Positions 38,738 to 48,218 of a stretch of DNA of 64,000 nucleotides are shown here, in pieces. The DNA is taken from contig JAHDLO010000010.1 in the NCBI GenBank assembly GCA_018432235.1, forward strand, positions 310,001 to 374,000, in the 5' to 3' direction. A program made the position numbers and the translations under genes. Position 1 is the first letter of the stretch; the number at the start of each line of letters is the position of its first letter. The notes beneath the pieces are model-generated. The model made no database searches, was not told the origin of the DNA, and saw nothing but the letters and a program-made list of their open reading frames with translations. This DNA is from Clostridiaceae bacterium. GTDB taxonomy: Bacteria > Bacillota > Clostridia > Peptostreptococcales > Natronincolaceae.

Positions 38738-39523
38738 TTATACGAACTTTAAATCTGCAAGTTTTTTGAATAATTTATCGCCTAGCTCTTCTCCGCTGCC
38801 TTCCCACATTTCCTTATCAGTGTTAACATCCGGTGGGAAAATTCTTTCAACCTGAGTTGGAGATCCACTGCTTCCGTATTGCTTTTCATCTTGATCTTCA
38901 AAATCCTTTAAGCTGAATTTAACGATTTCCTTATTTACTGTTTGCTTCTTACGCTTGTAGGAAGGTAGTCTTGGTTGGAATATACCCTTTTCCACTGTTA
39001 CAAGACATGGGAACTGTACTTCTACTATCTCCATTGTAGTAGGCATATCCATTTCTACAACAATAGAATTTTCTTTAACTTCATGGATCTTCTTAACATT
39101 AGCAACATGTGGGATACCTAGGTATTCTGCCATTTCAGGTCCTACCTGAGCTGTATCACCGTCAGTCGTTTGCTTACCACAGATAATTAATTGCGGCTTG
39201 CCTGTTTTTAAAACACCTTGGTATAATGCATAAGATGTAGCTAAAACGTCTGCACCTGCAAATTTTCGATCTGTTAACAAATAGGCATCATCAGCACCCA
39301 TCATGAAGGCTTCTCTCAGCACTGCTTCTGACTGCGGTGGTCCCATTGTGATAACGTTTACCTTTGCGCCCTTTTCCTCTTTGATTTTAAGCGCTGTTTC
39401 AACTGCATACAAGTCGTATGGATTCATTTTAGAATCAATTCCGTCACGAATTAAATTTCCTTTTTCATCCACCTTTACCTCTGTTGTTCCTGGAACTTGT
39501 TTAATACAAACAACTATTTCCAT
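38738..39523 (-). CDS. lctB: Electron transfer flavoprotein beta subunit (LctB-like)
   Basis: EtfB of 261 residues, binding the second flavin, which does the bifurcation or confurcation in such complexes. It begins MEIVVCIKQVPGTTEVKVDE and has the EtfB signature VEMDMPTTMEIVEVQFPCLV near 154-173. First gene of lctB-lctC-lctD, with two TGGT-N3-ACCA operator-like sites upstream. It is paralogous to the EtfB at the left window edge. Confidence 0.94.
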   Translation of the reverse strand: MEIVVCIKQVPGTTEVKVDEKGNLIRDGIDSKMNPYDLYAVETALKIKEEKGAKVNVITMGPPQSEAVLREAFMMGADDAYLLTDRKFAGADVLATSYALYQGVLKTGKPQLIICGKQTTDGDTAQVGPEMAEYLGIPHVANVKKIHEVKENSIVVEMDMPTTMEIVEVQFPCLVTVEKGIFQPRLPSYKRKKQTVNKEIVKFSLKDFEDQDEKQYGSSGSPTQVERIFPPDVNTDKEMWEGSGEELGDKLFKKLADLKFV

Positions 39524-39556
39524 ATGCTCCCTCCTAGAAATTAATGATTGGTATTA

Positions 39557-39567
39557 TGGTCTTACCA
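39557..39567. promoter_or_regulatory. FadR/LldR-type operator, proximal site of lctBCD
   Basis: TGGTCTTACCA, a TGGT-N3-ACCA dyad with further flanking symmetry (TTA/TAA), lies 33 bases before the lctB ATG. The same 11-mer recurs at 39667. FadR-subfamily GntR regulators bind this kind of site, and such a regulator is encoded at 39981-40688. Confidence 0.7.
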
Positions 39568-39666
39568 TTAATGACGCGGGTAATCGATTTCATTTTTGGC
39601 GAACCATTTTATTAAGTTTTATATGTTTCATAGATTAGCCGGTTGACATCTTTCCTTATGGTAATA

Positions 39667-39677
39667 TGGTCTTACCA
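39667..39677. promoter_or_regulatory. FadR/LldR-type operator, distal site of lctBCD
   Basis: Second exact copy of TGGTCTTACCA, centred 110 bases from the first (about ten or eleven helical turns), allowing repression by looping. The 39678-39936 remainder of the gap is AT-rich with no other feature seen. Confidence 0.7.
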
Positions 39678-39937
39678 CTTATATATTTAAATTATCACAA
39701 TTTTTTAAAGATTACAATATTTATCTTTTTTTTAACAACCTATTATTATTAATATTTTTAAAGATTTATATGCATTAAAAAATAGAATGAAGTGTTTTTT
39801 TGGGGAGTATTGATATATGAGGCTTGTAACGATGTGTCATTTTGTAGAATTTTGTTTGATAGTTTTTGTCTTAAAATGTATTATTCTGAAAAATAACTTC
39901 TTGGATATTTTTTTAACACCTTTTCAAAAAAGAAGCA

Positions 39938-39974
39938 TAAACCAAAGGGCATCCTGATGGCTCCCCTTGGTTTA
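39938..39974 (-). terminator. Terminator after the FadR-type regulator gene
   Basis: TAAACCAAAGGG (39938-39949) pairs with CCCCTTGGTTTA (39963-39974). On the minus strand it is followed by TGCTTCTTTTTT. It separates the regulator from lctBCD. Confidence 0.8.
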
Positions 39975-39980
39975 TCATTA

Positions 39981-40688
39981 CTACAGCCTGTTTAAATAAT
40001 CCTTGATTATTAAATCTATGTGATCACTCATTGCCTTTGCTGCCTTCTTAGGATTTTTTTCGGCTATGCTCTTATAGATATTTTCATGCTGCATAATCAA
40101 AATATCTTTATTTTCATACTTGGTCAATATCATTCCTCTGGCATCCTCTATAAAGGTATCCATTAAAACCGATATGACATTTAATATATTCAGAAGTAAA
40201 AAGTTCTTTGATGCTTGAGCTATTTTATAGTGTAGTTCTTTATCCACCTTAACGCTATTTTTCTCATCATCAGCCAGGCTAAATTCCTTAAGCTGATCCA
40301 CCAAAACCTTAAGCTCAGCGATTTCTTCATCTGTAACATTCTGTGCTGCCAGAGTGGCGGTCTCTACTTCGATTACCTTCCTTAGTCCAACGATATCCGC
40401 TGGCTTAGTTTGATGAAGCATGAACATTACAGACAGAGGCTGAAGCAAACAAAAATCAAAGCTTTCCTTTATAAAGTTGCCATCTCCCTGCTTTACTTCA
40501 ATCAAGCCAATAATCTGCAATGCCCTTAAAGCCTCTCTCACAGAAGTTCTACTTACCTGCAGCTGCTCCGCCAGCTGTCTTTCTGAAGGCAACTTATCTC
40601 CTCGCTTTAATTCACCATTTGCAATCATTGTTTGTATTTGTTCTATGACTTGTTCATAGACCTTTGTACTCTTTATTGGACTAAACAT
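39981..40688 (-). CDS. lctA: FadR-subfamily GntR regulator (lactate operon, LctA/LldR-like)
   Basis: A 235-residue regulator. The winged helix has RGDKLPSERQLAEQLQVSRT near 32-51, the GntR signature. The all-helical FCD ligand domain follows, with metal-ligand residues in LHYKIAQASKN near 163. The ATG at 40686-40688 has GGAGG 8 bases upstream; the earlier GTG overlaps that site. It lies immediately upstream of lctBCD with operators before both lctB and lctP, so it is very likely the lactate-responsive repressor. Gene symbol by analogy to A. woodii. Confidence 0.87.
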   Translation of the reverse strand: MFSPIKSTKVYEQVIEQIQTMIANGELKRGDKLPSERQLAEQLQVSRTSVREALRALQIIGLIEVKQGDGNFIKESFDFCLLQPLSVMFMLHQTKPADIVGLRKVIEVETATLAAQNVTDEEIAELKVLVDQLKEFSLADDEKNSVKVDKELHYKIAQASKNFLLLNILNVISVLMDTFIEDARGMILTKYENKDILIMQHENIYKSIAEKNPKKAAKAMSDHIDLIIKDYLNRL

Positions 40689-40846
40689 TCTACATTCCTC
40701 CACCTATTACATTATGCCACATCCAGACTCATTAAATATAGTATAACATGATTAGTTTTATACACAAATATAAATCATAAAGTTTCATAAAAAATACAAA
40801 ATACAGTACCTTCGTCTCAGTAAAAGCAAATGAGCAAATCCCCAAT

Positions 40847-40882
40847 AAAAAAAGATTGAGCGCAACACTCAATCTTTTTTTT
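40847..40882 (-). terminator. Terminator of the glutamate dehydrogenase gene
   Basis: AAAAAAAGATTGAG (40847-40860) pairs with CTCAATCTTTTTTT (40868-40881), loop CGCAACA, 11 bases past the stop. Strong T-run on the minus strand. Confidence 0.93.
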
Positions 40883-40892
40883 ACAGTTTATA

Positions 40893-42146
40893 TTAGTACC
40901 AGCCTCTTAGCTTCATTGCATCAGCAATTCTCTTAATAGACATCATGTAAGCAGCTGTTCTCATATCGACAGCATGTTGATTCATTAATGTCCAGATATC
41001 TTCAAAGGCTTTGTACATTAATTTTTCTTGTTTTTCTTGAACTTCCTCGAAGCTCCATGTATATCTCATCAGGTTTTGTACCCACTCGAAGTATGAAACA
41101 GTTACGCCACCTGCATTAGCAAGTATATCAGGAATAACGATGATACCCTTGTCAGCCAGCACTTTGTCAGCTTCTGGTGTTGTAGGGCCATTAGCACCTT
41201 CAGAAACGATCTTAGCTTTGATATCATTTACATTTTTTGATGTAATTTGATTTTCAAGTGCACATGGCATTAAGATGTCTACATTCATGGTGATAACTTC
41301 ATTTCTGTCAAGCTCCTTAGTTGCTCCTGGGAAGCCCTTTACCTGCTTGTTTTTGCTTGTGTAATCCATTAATGCAGTAATATCCAAGCCATTTTCATTT
41401 ACTATGCAGGTAGATGAGTCTGATATAGCAATAACCTTAGCACCCATTTGGCTTGCATAAAGTGCTGCGTAGCTACCAACATTACCAAAGCCTTGGATTG
41501 CGATTGTAGCACCATTCATGTCTAATCCGATTTTCTTAGCAGCAGCTGCAGCCATGATGGTAACGCCATATCCGGTAGCCTCTGTTCTTGCTAAAGATCC
41601 GTAGAAGTTTACTGGTTTACCAGTGAATACACCTGGCTCAAATCTTCCTGTAGCCTTTTCGTACTCGTCAACAAACCAAGTCATAATTTGACCGTTTGTG
41701 TTAACGTCTGGAGCAGGAATATCCTTTCTTTCTCCAATGATAGGAGAAATAGCTCTTGCAAAGGCTCTTGATAATCTTTCTAATTCACCTTGAGATAATG
41801 TTGATGGATCAACAGTGATACCACCTTTACCTCCACCATAAGGTATACCGACAACGCCACACTTAAAGGTCATCCAAGTAGAAAGTGCCTTTACCTCATC
41901 TCTTGTAACATCAGGATGGAATCTTACTCCGCCCTTGAAAGGACCAACTGCATCATTGTGCTGTGATCTGTATCCAACAAAAGATTTAACCGTTCCATCA
42001 TCCATTTTAACTGGAAGAGAAACCTCTAAAACTCTCATTGGATTTTTTAAGATTTCAAAAACTGCCGGATCTGCACCAAGCTTATCGCAAGCATTTTTAA
42101 CCTGCTGTTGGGCAATCTCAAATGGATTTAAAGTTTTTTCAGACAT
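40893..42146 (-). CDS. gdhA: Glutamate dehydrogenase (Glu/Leu/Phe/Val family)
   Basis: Catabolic-type NAD(P)-dependent glutamate dehydrogenase of 417 residues. Substrate motifs are GPFKGGVRFHPDVTRDE near 72-88, and KCGVVGIPYGGGKGG near 104-118 with the catalytic Lys. The Rossmann fold has IQGFGNVGSYAA near 213-224. The length fits the hexameric 48-kDa class. Monocistronic. AAAACGTTTTCA at 42228-42239, about 80 bases upstream, resembles half of a CcpA cre site. Confidence 0.94.
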   Translation of the reverse strand: MSEKTLNPFEIAQQQVKNACDKLGADPAVFEILKNPMRVLEVSLPVKMDDGTVKSFVGYRSQHNDAVGPFKGGVRFHPDVTRDEVKALSTWMTFKCGVVGIPYGGGKGGITVDPSTLSQGELERLSRAFARAISPIIGERKDIPAPDVNTNGQIMTWFVDEYEKATGRFEPGVFTGKPVNFYGSLARTEATGYGVTIMAAAAAKKIGLDMNGATIAIQGFGNVGSYAALYASQMGAKVIAISDSSTCIVNENGLDITALMDYTSKNKQVKGFPGATKELDRNEVITMNVDILMPCALENQITSKNVNDIKAKIVSEGANGPTTPEADKVLADKGIIVIPDILANAGGVTVSYFEWVQNLMRYTWSFEEVQEKQEKLMYKAFEDIWTLMNQHAVDMRTAAYMMSIKRIADAMKLRGWY

Positions 42147-42379
42147 TTTTTTAAACCCTCCCTAGAACATTATTTTTTTTATGAAGCGTACAGTGTACAT
42201 TTATTTCAAGAAAGCAAGCCTTCTTAAAAACGTTTTCATTGATACTATTTTAACAATCTTGAATCGGTAATAAAAATTATATTGGTTGAGGTTAAATATG
42301 TATCAATAATAATCAACAATATACCTTTCCCCAACTCCCATTTGAATTATATCACAATAGTAATCTTATTGTAAACAAG

Positions 42380-43198
42380 TTACTCAAGTATTATTAGACT
42401 TTTAACCAAAATATTTATTGCTAAAAGGTTTAAGGATGTCATACCCTCAACCTCTGCCTTTACAAGGTCTTGAACACCCTCCATAACAGTTTTGATTGGA
42501 TTGCCGTAAACTGCTGTAAGCTCTATATTCGTAATCACCCCTGAATTGGTATATTCTATTTCGACATTATTTATCCTATAGATGCCGATTGCCTTTTTAG
42601 CTGCAAAATTGATCAAATCCCGGATAACTCTGTCAGAAATAGTATATTTTCCTAGATAGCTGTAGGTAGGTCTAACGACAGATTTTTCATCCACCTCAAG
42701 AGGCTCTCCCTTACTAAATCTTCTAAATACCCTTAAAGGGTTCAAAAAGTACCCCGAAAAATCTTTTTTGATTTCAAAGGTGGGCACAGGAATGACATGC
42801 TTCCCTTCAAATTTTCGATACTTTTGAGCAAGCTTAATCTCTTCGTCTGTGGCAATGTCAGTAATATAATATCTCTCCGAAATTTCTCCCAGCTGAAAGG
42901 TTTTAACTATTGATTCCACCATTTTATCTGAGGTTCCTAATATCAATATGCTCTGAGGATTCTCCAGCTTCAGTATCCCTTCGATCTGACTTTTGTGATC
43001 AGGGTTTATAAATAGGGCTCTCTTTACAGCTGCCATTTTCGACTTTTCTCTTTTTGCCGAATAACCTCCCAAAACCTTATTTCCTCTAATGAGCAAACCG
43101 TCATCAATGATATACTCTATTCTTTTACTCTTGGCAAGAGACATAGCCTTATAGCTTTTACCAGTGCCGCTACTGCCTACAAGTACAATAATTTCCAT
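42380..43198 (-). CDS. P-loop protein with C-terminal Asp23-like domain
   Basis: A 272-residue protein of unknown role. The N-terminus has a Walker A loop, VGSSGTGKSYKAM near 6-18, and an ATPase-like first half (SILILGTSDKM near 100). Residues about 180-270 (YSYLGKYTISDRVIRDLINF, then VEIEYTNSGVITNIELTAVY) resemble the Asp23/Gls24 alkaline-shock domain. The ATG at 43196-43198 follows GAGGAGG; the longer frame upstream lacks a ribosome site. Monocistronic. Family naming of the second half is by pattern only. Confidence 0.75.
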   Translation of the reverse strand: MEIIVLVGSSGTGKSYKAMSLAKSKRIEYIIDDGLLIRGNKVLGGYSAKREKSKMAAVKRALFINPDHKSQIEGILKLENPQSILILGTSDKMVESIVKTFQLGEISERYYITDIATDEEIKLAQKYRKFEGKHVIPVPTFEIKKDFSGYFLNPLRVFRRFSKGEPLEVDEKSVVRPTYSYLGKYTISDRVIRDLINFAAKKAIGIYRINNVEIEYTNSGVITNIELTAVYGNPIKTVMEGVQDLVKAEVEGMTSLNLLAINILVKSLIILE

Positions 43199-43481
43199 CT
43201 TCAACCTCCTCCTGCAATCCTCAACATTATGCCGTTTTCTATGTATATTCACCTATTATATCATTATTAGCATAATCAGGATATCTATTTCATAAAAGGA
43301 TAAGCAAATCAAAATTCATAGCCCGAAGCTTCGTCATTTTATTGTAAAAGCGTGTATATTTTTTCTAAAAGGTAATAATAACCTTAGTATATCAGCAAAT
43401 ATTTAAAATGAAAATCATTATATTTTAGTGATTTTTTGATAAATTATGGTACAACTTCTGTTACCTCGATAGGTTTGTTGA
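43199..43481. other. Gene-free divergent region
   Basis: AT-rich stretch between the divergent P-loop gene and ferredoxin. AAAATCA near 43422 and TGATTTTT near 43440 form an inverted repeat around an AT-rich loop, 20-40 bases upstream of the likely ferredoxin promoter. No other feature seen. Confidence 0.35.
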
Positions 43482-43487
43482 TATAAT
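43459..43487 (+). promoter_or_regulatory. Possible ferredoxin promoter
   Basis: A perfect TATAAT (43482-43487) lies 38 bases before the ferredoxin ATG, with a weak -35, TGTTAC (43459-43464), at 17-base spacing. Confidence 0.5.
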
Positions 43488-43525
43488 ACAAAGGTAAAAA
43501 TAATAATTTAGAGGAGGATAATATT

Positions 43526-43696
43526 ATGGCATATGTAATTTCAGACGCTTGTATCAGCTGCGGTGCTTGTGAACCAGAATGTCCAGTTAGTGTTATTTCA
43601 GCTGGTGACAGTATTTATGTTATCGATGCTGATGGATGTATCGATTGCGGAGCTTGTGCTAATGTTTGTCCAGTAGATGCTCCTACACCTGAGTAA
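43526..43696 (+). CDS. 2[4Fe-4S] clostridial ferredoxin
   Basis: Low-potential electron carrier of 56 residues. Two cluster motifs are complete: CISCGACEPECP near 9-20 and CIDCGACANVCP near 38-49. The ATG follows GAGGAGG. It is transcribed alone between a TATAAT promoter and a terminator. It could serve the confurcating lactate dehydrogenase, Bcd/Etf complexes and other central enzymes. Confidence 0.98.
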   Translation: MAYVISDACISCGACEPECPVSVISAGDSIYVIDADGCIDCGACANVCPVDAPTPE

Positions 43697-43717
43697 GATA
43701 AAAAGCGACTCACTATT

Positions 43718-43747
43718 AAAAGAGGTATCGAAATATACCTCTTTTTT
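43718..43747 (+). terminator. Terminator of the ferredoxin gene
   Basis: AAAAGAGGTAT pairs with ATACCTCTTTTTT around a short loop, with a T-run on the plus strand. Confidence 0.9.
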
Positions 43748-43894
43748 AATGTTTAAATACATTATGATGTTTGATATAAATTTGATATAATAAGGAAGTA
43801 ATTTCTAATTTGTTTAGAACAAACCTTAGGATTATATCATTTTTTTTTGGAAAAATATTAAAGTAGGTATATTAATTATTTTAGGAGGCTGATT

Positions 43895-44629
43895 ATGCGT
43901 TGTTTTTCAATTAAAAGAACATTATTATTTATTCTACTCACCCTTATCCTGGTTTTAAGTGGTTGTCAGTCAATAAAAAAGGATAGCAGCGACCCAGAGG
44001 CACTGTTAAAGGATGCTATAGATAATATGAAGAAATTAGAAAGCTATGAAGCAAGTGTATCAGTAAAAATTGCACCTGAGGAGCCGGAGGCCGACGGTGG
44101 CAGCATGAGCGCTGACATAGTCTACCACAAGGCGCCCTTCAGTTATTCTAATCTTCAAAAGCTATCAATGACCTCCGGTGACAGTAATGAGACCCTGGAT
44201 AAGATTGAATTAAAGAATTATGTTGTGGATGGTGTAGCCTATATGTATCAGTCGATCACAGCATTGTGGGTTAATGAAACCGACAAGGATCTGATTAATC
44301 AGGTTGAGGAGCTAGCCAACATCTTTGACAGCTTTAAGGCGGAGGACTTTGATGATTTAAGAATTAAAGAGGATTCAAAGGATAAGACAGTTGTTGCAGG
44401 TACGACGAAAAGCTCCAATTTTCTATATAATTTAATGCAAAATTTTGATGAGAAAGTCACTGGTGCATTTGAAATGGTCATATCTAAAGACAATGGCTAT
44501 ATGGAAAAGCTCATCTATACACCGAATATAGAAACAGAAGGCGGTCACGTCAATCATGAAATCATTATTGAAGTTAAATCCTTCAATAAGGCTCCTGCGA
44601 TAACAGTACCGGCGGAAGCAAAGCAATAG
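43895..44629 (+). CDS. Lipoprotein, LolA-like outer-leaflet protein
   Basis: A 244-residue exported lipoprotein. The signal peptide (KRTLLFILLTLILVLSGCQS) ends in the lipobox LSGC near residues 21-24. The mature part is a single domain with alternating strands (KLESYEASVSVKIAPEEP, then VVDGVAYMYQS). This resembles DUF6612/LolA-like lipoproteins of Firmicutes that may bind lipids, by fold pattern only. The ATG follows AGGAGG. It has its own transcription unit. Confidence 0.85.
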   Translation: MRCFSIKRTLLFILLTLILVLSGCQSIKKDSSDPEALLKDAIDNMKKLESYEASVSVKIAPEEPEADGGSMSADIVYHKAPFSYSNLQKLSMTSGDSNETLDKIELKNYVVDGVAYMYQSITALWVNETDKDLINQVEELANIFDSFKAEDFDDLRIKEDSKDKTVVAGTTKSSNFLYNLMQNFDEKVTGAFEMVISKDNGYMEKLIYTPNIETEGGHVNHEIIIEVKSFNKAPAITVPAEAKQ

Positions 44630-44647
44630 ACATATAAAGCTGCATAT

Positions 44648-44683
44648 AAAAAATGACCCTTCATTATGAAGGAGTCATTTTTT
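44648..44683. terminator. Bidirectional terminator
   Basis: AAAAAATGAC plus CCTTCA pairs with TGAAGG plus GTCATTTTTT (one bulged A). It ends the lipoprotein gene on plus and the marR gene on minus. Confidence 0.9.
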
Positions 44684-44692
44684 ATATCATAA

Positions 44693-45130
44693 TTACATTA
44701 AATTGTTTTTAAGCATATCCAGCTTAACTAAAAATTTTAGTATTGCCTTTTCTTCATTAAAGGTAAAGTCGTTCAGTAGGGAATATACAAGCTCCTTCTC
44801 CTTCTCAGATACCTGTTGAAAAACAGCCCTTCCCCGATCGGTCAAATTCAGCAGAAACACCCTTTTATCTTCTTCTGCCTTTACCTTTGATATATAATCC
44901 ATAGACTGAAGCTTATTTAATATGGTAACCAGTGAGTTTCTATCAACGCCGAGTTCATTAACAATTTCGAAAATCTTCTTCTCCTTTTGATCTCCCAATA
45001 GCTTCAAAATGAACAGCTCTGTGATTGACAGTGTATCTCCATTATTCCGAATACCTCTTTTGTCTAATATAATTATGTTCTGTATAAGTTTTTGCATATA
45101 CTGATGTATTTGTACATAATAATTTCTCAT
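44693..45130 (-). CDS. MarR-family transcriptional regulator
   Basis: Winged-helix regulator of 145 residues. The recognition region has VNELGVDRNSLVTILNKLQ near 67-85 and the wing KVKAEEDKRVFLLNLTDRG near 91-109. It starts 28 bases after rex and is probably co-transcribed with it. Ligand and targets unknown. Confidence 0.9.
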   Translation of the reverse strand: MRNYYVQIHQYMQKLIQNIIILDKRGIRNNGDTLSITELFILKLLGDQKEKKIFEIVNELGVDRNSLVTILNKLQSMDYISKVKAEEDKRVFLLNLTDRGRAVFQQVSEKEKELVYSLLNDFTFNEEKAILKFLVKLDMLKNNLM

Positions 45131-45158
45131 TTAATCACCCGTTAAAGCATCACGAGAC

Positions 45159-45818
45159 TTATTTTCTTTTAGCTGCTTCAAGTGCTTCCTTCTCGTGTAA
45201 TAAATAGGATAGGATAAATAAGCTCTCACTCAGGTGAACATTTTCGACGATAACATCATCCGGAACCTTAATGTCTAAGGGAGCAAAATTCCATATACCC
45301 TTAACTCCAGCATTGGTCAGCTTGTCGGCAATATCCTGAGCGACCTCCTTAGGCGTACATATTATGCCTATTTCTATTTGATTTTTCTCAACAAAGCTTT
45401 CAATAGCATCAACATCATAAATATTGATGTCTCTTATCTTCATGCCTATCAGCTTTGGATTGGAATCAAACAGGCCATACAGCTTAAAGCCGTATTTCAC
45501 AAAATGAGGATAGTTGGCTATAGCCTGCCCCAGATTACCTGCTCCAATAATAACCGTCGAATAAATCTTGTTTAAGCCTAAAATCTTTCCAATTTCATTG
45601 TAAAGCTCCTCAACATTGTAGCCGTAACCCTGCTGACCAAACCCACCAAAGCAATTTAAATCCTGACGTATTTGGGAGGCTGTAAAACCGATTAATCGGC
45701 TTAATTCTCTTGATGAAATTCTGTAAACCTCTTTGTCCAGTAAGTCCTTTAGATATCTGTGGTACTTTGGCAATCGCCTTACAACAGCCATTGATACATC
45801 CGTAAAATCTCTGCCCAA
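45159..45818 (-). CDS. rex: Redox-sensing transcriptional repressor Rex
   Basis: NADH/NAD+-responsive repressor of fermentation genes, 219 residues. The winged helix has RELSRLIGFTASQIRQDLNC near 38-57 and the Rossmann domain VIIGAGNLGQAIANY near 90-104. The start is TTG at 45816-45818 with GGAGG 7 bases upstream; the first ATG, nine codons in, would cut the conserved N-terminus. It probably controls fermentation genes such as bcd/etf and lactate genes, as in other clostridia, but no full consensus Rex box was found here. Confidence 0.95.
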   Translation of the reverse strand: MGRDFTDVSMAVVRRLPKYHRYLKDLLDKEVYRISSRELSRLIGFTASQIRQDLNCFGGFGQQGYGYNVEELYNEIGKILGLNKIYSTVIIGAGNLGQAIANYPHFVKYGFKLYGLFDSNPKLIGMKIRDINIYDVDAIESFVEKNQIEIGIICTPKEVAQDIADKLTNAGVKGIWNFAPLDIKVPDDVIVENVHLSESLFILSYLLHEKEALEAAKRK

Positions 45819-46246
45819 GTTTTCTCCTCCTAACTAAATAATTTGATCAAAAATTACAAAGCTATATCGTAATTTATTTTTGTTTACTGCTGGAAAATAA
45901 TTGTCTACAACCAATTTTTTAACAATTCCGTCATCTCTTTTTTTTTGTTATCAGTATAACAATTATTGATGCCAATGTCAAACCGAAAAACTGCTTGATA
46001 TGCCGATATCCAGTAAATCTCGGTATATCATACTATTCTTCTTAACGCAGCTTTATTACGTCTAAAAAACAAGTATTTCCTAAATATATTACCATATATC
46101 CTCGTTTTTTTTAATACAAATACATATATATTTTTTTATATTATATAGCAAATATTAAATTAACCATAGCTTTTTACTGTAAATTTAATAAGAATTTTAT
46201 ATAAATGACCAGATAGTACTAATCGATTGTATGAAATTAAACAGGA
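45819..46246. other. Gene-free AT-rich region
   Basis: Promoter region of rex plus the downstream region of lctP. T-rich tracts and a TTTTTTTTTG run are present. No coding frame, repeat or RNA gene was recognised. Confidence 0.4.
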
Positions 46247-46268
46247 GCGGATTTGCATACAAATCCGC
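46247..46268 (-). terminator. Terminator of lctP
   Basis: GCGGATTTG (46247-46255) pairs with CAAATCCGC (46260-46268), loop CATA, 27 bases past the lctP stop. On the minus strand the hairpin is followed by a moderately U-rich TCCTGTTTAATTT. Confidence 0.75.
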
Positions 46269-46294
46269 CCTATTATATAACTATACTTTTATTA

Positions 46295-47974
46295 TTAGAA
46301 TAATCCAGGAATTAAATACATTGCAATATAAGCAATAATTCCTGAACCCAGTGCGTAGACAAAGGCAGGGATAGCATTTTTTCTTATAACCTCACCTTCT
46401 TTTCCTAACACACCAACGGTCGTACAGGCAGCAACAACATTGTGCACACAAATCATATTACCTGCTGCGCCACCGGCAACCTGTAAACCTACTATGACCA
46501 ACTTAGATATCCCTATTTGATCTGCAACACCATATTGGAAGGAAGTGAATAGAACGTTTGAAACAGTATTACTGCCGGACATAAAGGCACCAAGTATACC
46601 GATAAAGGGTGCAAATATTGGCCAGATTCCTTTAAAAATATCAGCTGCTGCTCCTGAAAGTGCCACCATCATGCCCGCCATACCAGAGGTATTGTTACCT
46701 GAGTTCAACATTACTTGAACCATTGCCACTGCAAAGCCCAACGCAATAGCTGCTGGTATTACCTGCTTTATAGACAAGCGCCATGTTTGTTTAACATCCT
46801 CAGATTTCATTTTATGCATGAATATGGTCAGTATAGATACGAAGATAAACGGTACTATACCCGGAAGATATAGATACTGAAGGGAATAATTAAGGTTCGT
46901 GCCCAAAATCCCCTTCCAATTTAGGGTAAAGGCGGCACTTGTAAGAATATCCTTCAGCCCTATAGCAGGTATTCTAGTCACCACTAGAATAACAGAAACT
47001 AAAATGTATGGCATCCATGCATTCACAAAGCCAATAGAAGAACTTGTCTCTTCGGCTACGGCTGCTTCAACAGTTCCTGTCCATCCTGAATCCCATTTGC
47101 TTTTATTAGGAAAATCCCAGGGTGTCTTCGGACATAGGAAGCCTTTTTTAGCTGCAGTTATGACAATGGCAAGAGCTATTAATCCACCAGTTAGAGATGG
47201 CAGCTCAGGACCAAAGAAATATGCAATCGTTATATATGGAATTGTAAAGCAAAGGGCAGAGAAAATTGCAAAGGGTGCCACCTCAAGACCTTCTCTGTAG
47301 GATTTCTTTTCACCGAAAAATTTGGTCAACATCATTACTACAAATAGTGGCACAAAGGTACCAATAATCGCATGAGGCACAGCAGACCAGAAGCCCGCCT
47401 TATGGACAAACTCAGCAAAGGTCATCCCGCCCGCCTCTATTTGTGCAATGGTCTCAGGGGTGTTAAGTACCGTTGCTATACCACCTAAGATCGGTGTGCC
47501 TACAGCACCAAAGCTTACAGGCGTACTGTTTGCAACTAAGGCCACCATTGCTGCTGCCAGTGGCGGAAAGCCCAGTCCTACTAATAGCGGGCCTGCCAGT
47601 GCTGCCGGAGTTCCGAAGCCGGCTGCACCCTCGATAAAGGCACCGAATAAAAAGGCAACAATAATTGCTTGAATACGTCGGTCGGGGTTGATGCCGTAGA
47701 AGGTCCTGCTAATCACCTTCATGGCGCCACTAGCCTTAAGTGTATTCATTAATAAAATAGCACCAAATACAATTAATAAAACATTGAAGGCACTAAGCAT
47801 TCCGAATATCGTAGCACCTGTCAGCCATTTAACCGGCATTTTCCACACAAAACCTGCTAAAACCAACGCCGAACCCCACGCTATCGGCATAACCTTTTTT
47901 GCAGGCCAATTGAATTTTACCATCAGAACAACAGTTAACAAAATCGGTATTAAAGCCATAATCGCATAGCTCAT
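46295..47974 (-). CDS. lctP: L-lactate permease (LctP family)
   Basis: Proton-coupled lactate importer of 559 residues with about 13-14 membrane segments. Family stretches are [20 protein letters not shown] near 111-130, [20 protein letters not shown] near 465-484 and a C-terminal [14 protein letters not shown]. The ATG at 47972-47974 follows GAGGGGG; the longer frame upstream has no ribosome site. A TGGT-N3-ACCA operator lies about 220 bases upstream, linking it to the lctBCD operon 7 kb away. Confidence 0.95.
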   Translation of the reverse strand: MSYAIMALIPILLTVVLMVKFNWPAKKVMPIAWGSALVLAGFVWKMPVKWLTGATIFGMLSAFNVLLIVFGAILLMNTLKASGAMKVISRTFYGINPDRRIQAIIVAFLFGAFIEGAAGFGTPAALAGPLLVGLGFPPLAAAMVALVANSTPVSFGAVGTPILGGIATVLNTPETIAQIEAGGMTFAEFVHKAGFWSAVPHAIIGTFVPLFVVMMLTKFFGEKKSYREGLEVAPFAIFSALCFTIPYITIAYFFGPELPSLTGGLIALAIVITAAKKGFLCPKTPWDFPNKSKWDSGWTGTVEAAVAEETSSSIGFVNAWMPYILVSVILVVTRIPAIGLKDILTSAAFTLNWKGILGTNLNYSLQYLYLPGIVPFIFVSILTIFMHKMKSEDVKQTWRLSIKQVIPAAIALGFAVAMVQVMLNSGNNTSGMAGMMVALSGAAADIFKGIWPIFAPFIGILGAFMSGSNTVSNVLFTSFQYGVADQIGISKLVIVGLQVAGGAAGNMICVHNVVAACTTVGVLGKEGEVIRKNAIPAFVYALGSGIIAYIAMYLIPGLF

Positions 47975-48086
47975 AATAAAATCCCCCTCTTCTAGTTGTG
48001 ATTTTAAATGGTCTACTAAAGTGGAATCTAAAAGAAAGCTGCAAAATTTAAACATTTGCTTCAAGACATACAAAGCTGCTATTAGT

Positions 48087-48110
48087 AAAACGTTTTCATG
48101 GCCATGAAAA
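48087..48110. promoter_or_regulatory. cre-like element fused to an 18-base palindrome
   Basis: TAAAACGTTTTCATG resembles a CcpA cre site and runs into the perfect palindrome TTTTCATGGCCATGAAAA (48093-48110). It lies about 115 bases upstream of lctP. Catabolite control is only an inference. Confidence 0.35.
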
Positions 48111-48195
48111 AAAATCAGGATACTTTAAGCACTAATAACATCAAGCCTATAACTCCTTAAACTTCCTACTTTATTAAATTTTGGAAAAGGTAAGG

Positions 48196-48206
48196 TGGTA
48201 TGACCA
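48196..48206. promoter_or_regulatory. FadR/LldR-type operator upstream of lctP
   Basis: TGGTATGACCA matches the TGGT-N3-ACCA form of the two sites before lctB. Its distance from lctP implies a long leader or a distant promoter. Confidence 0.6.
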
Positions 48207-48218
48207 TGCTTATTAGTA

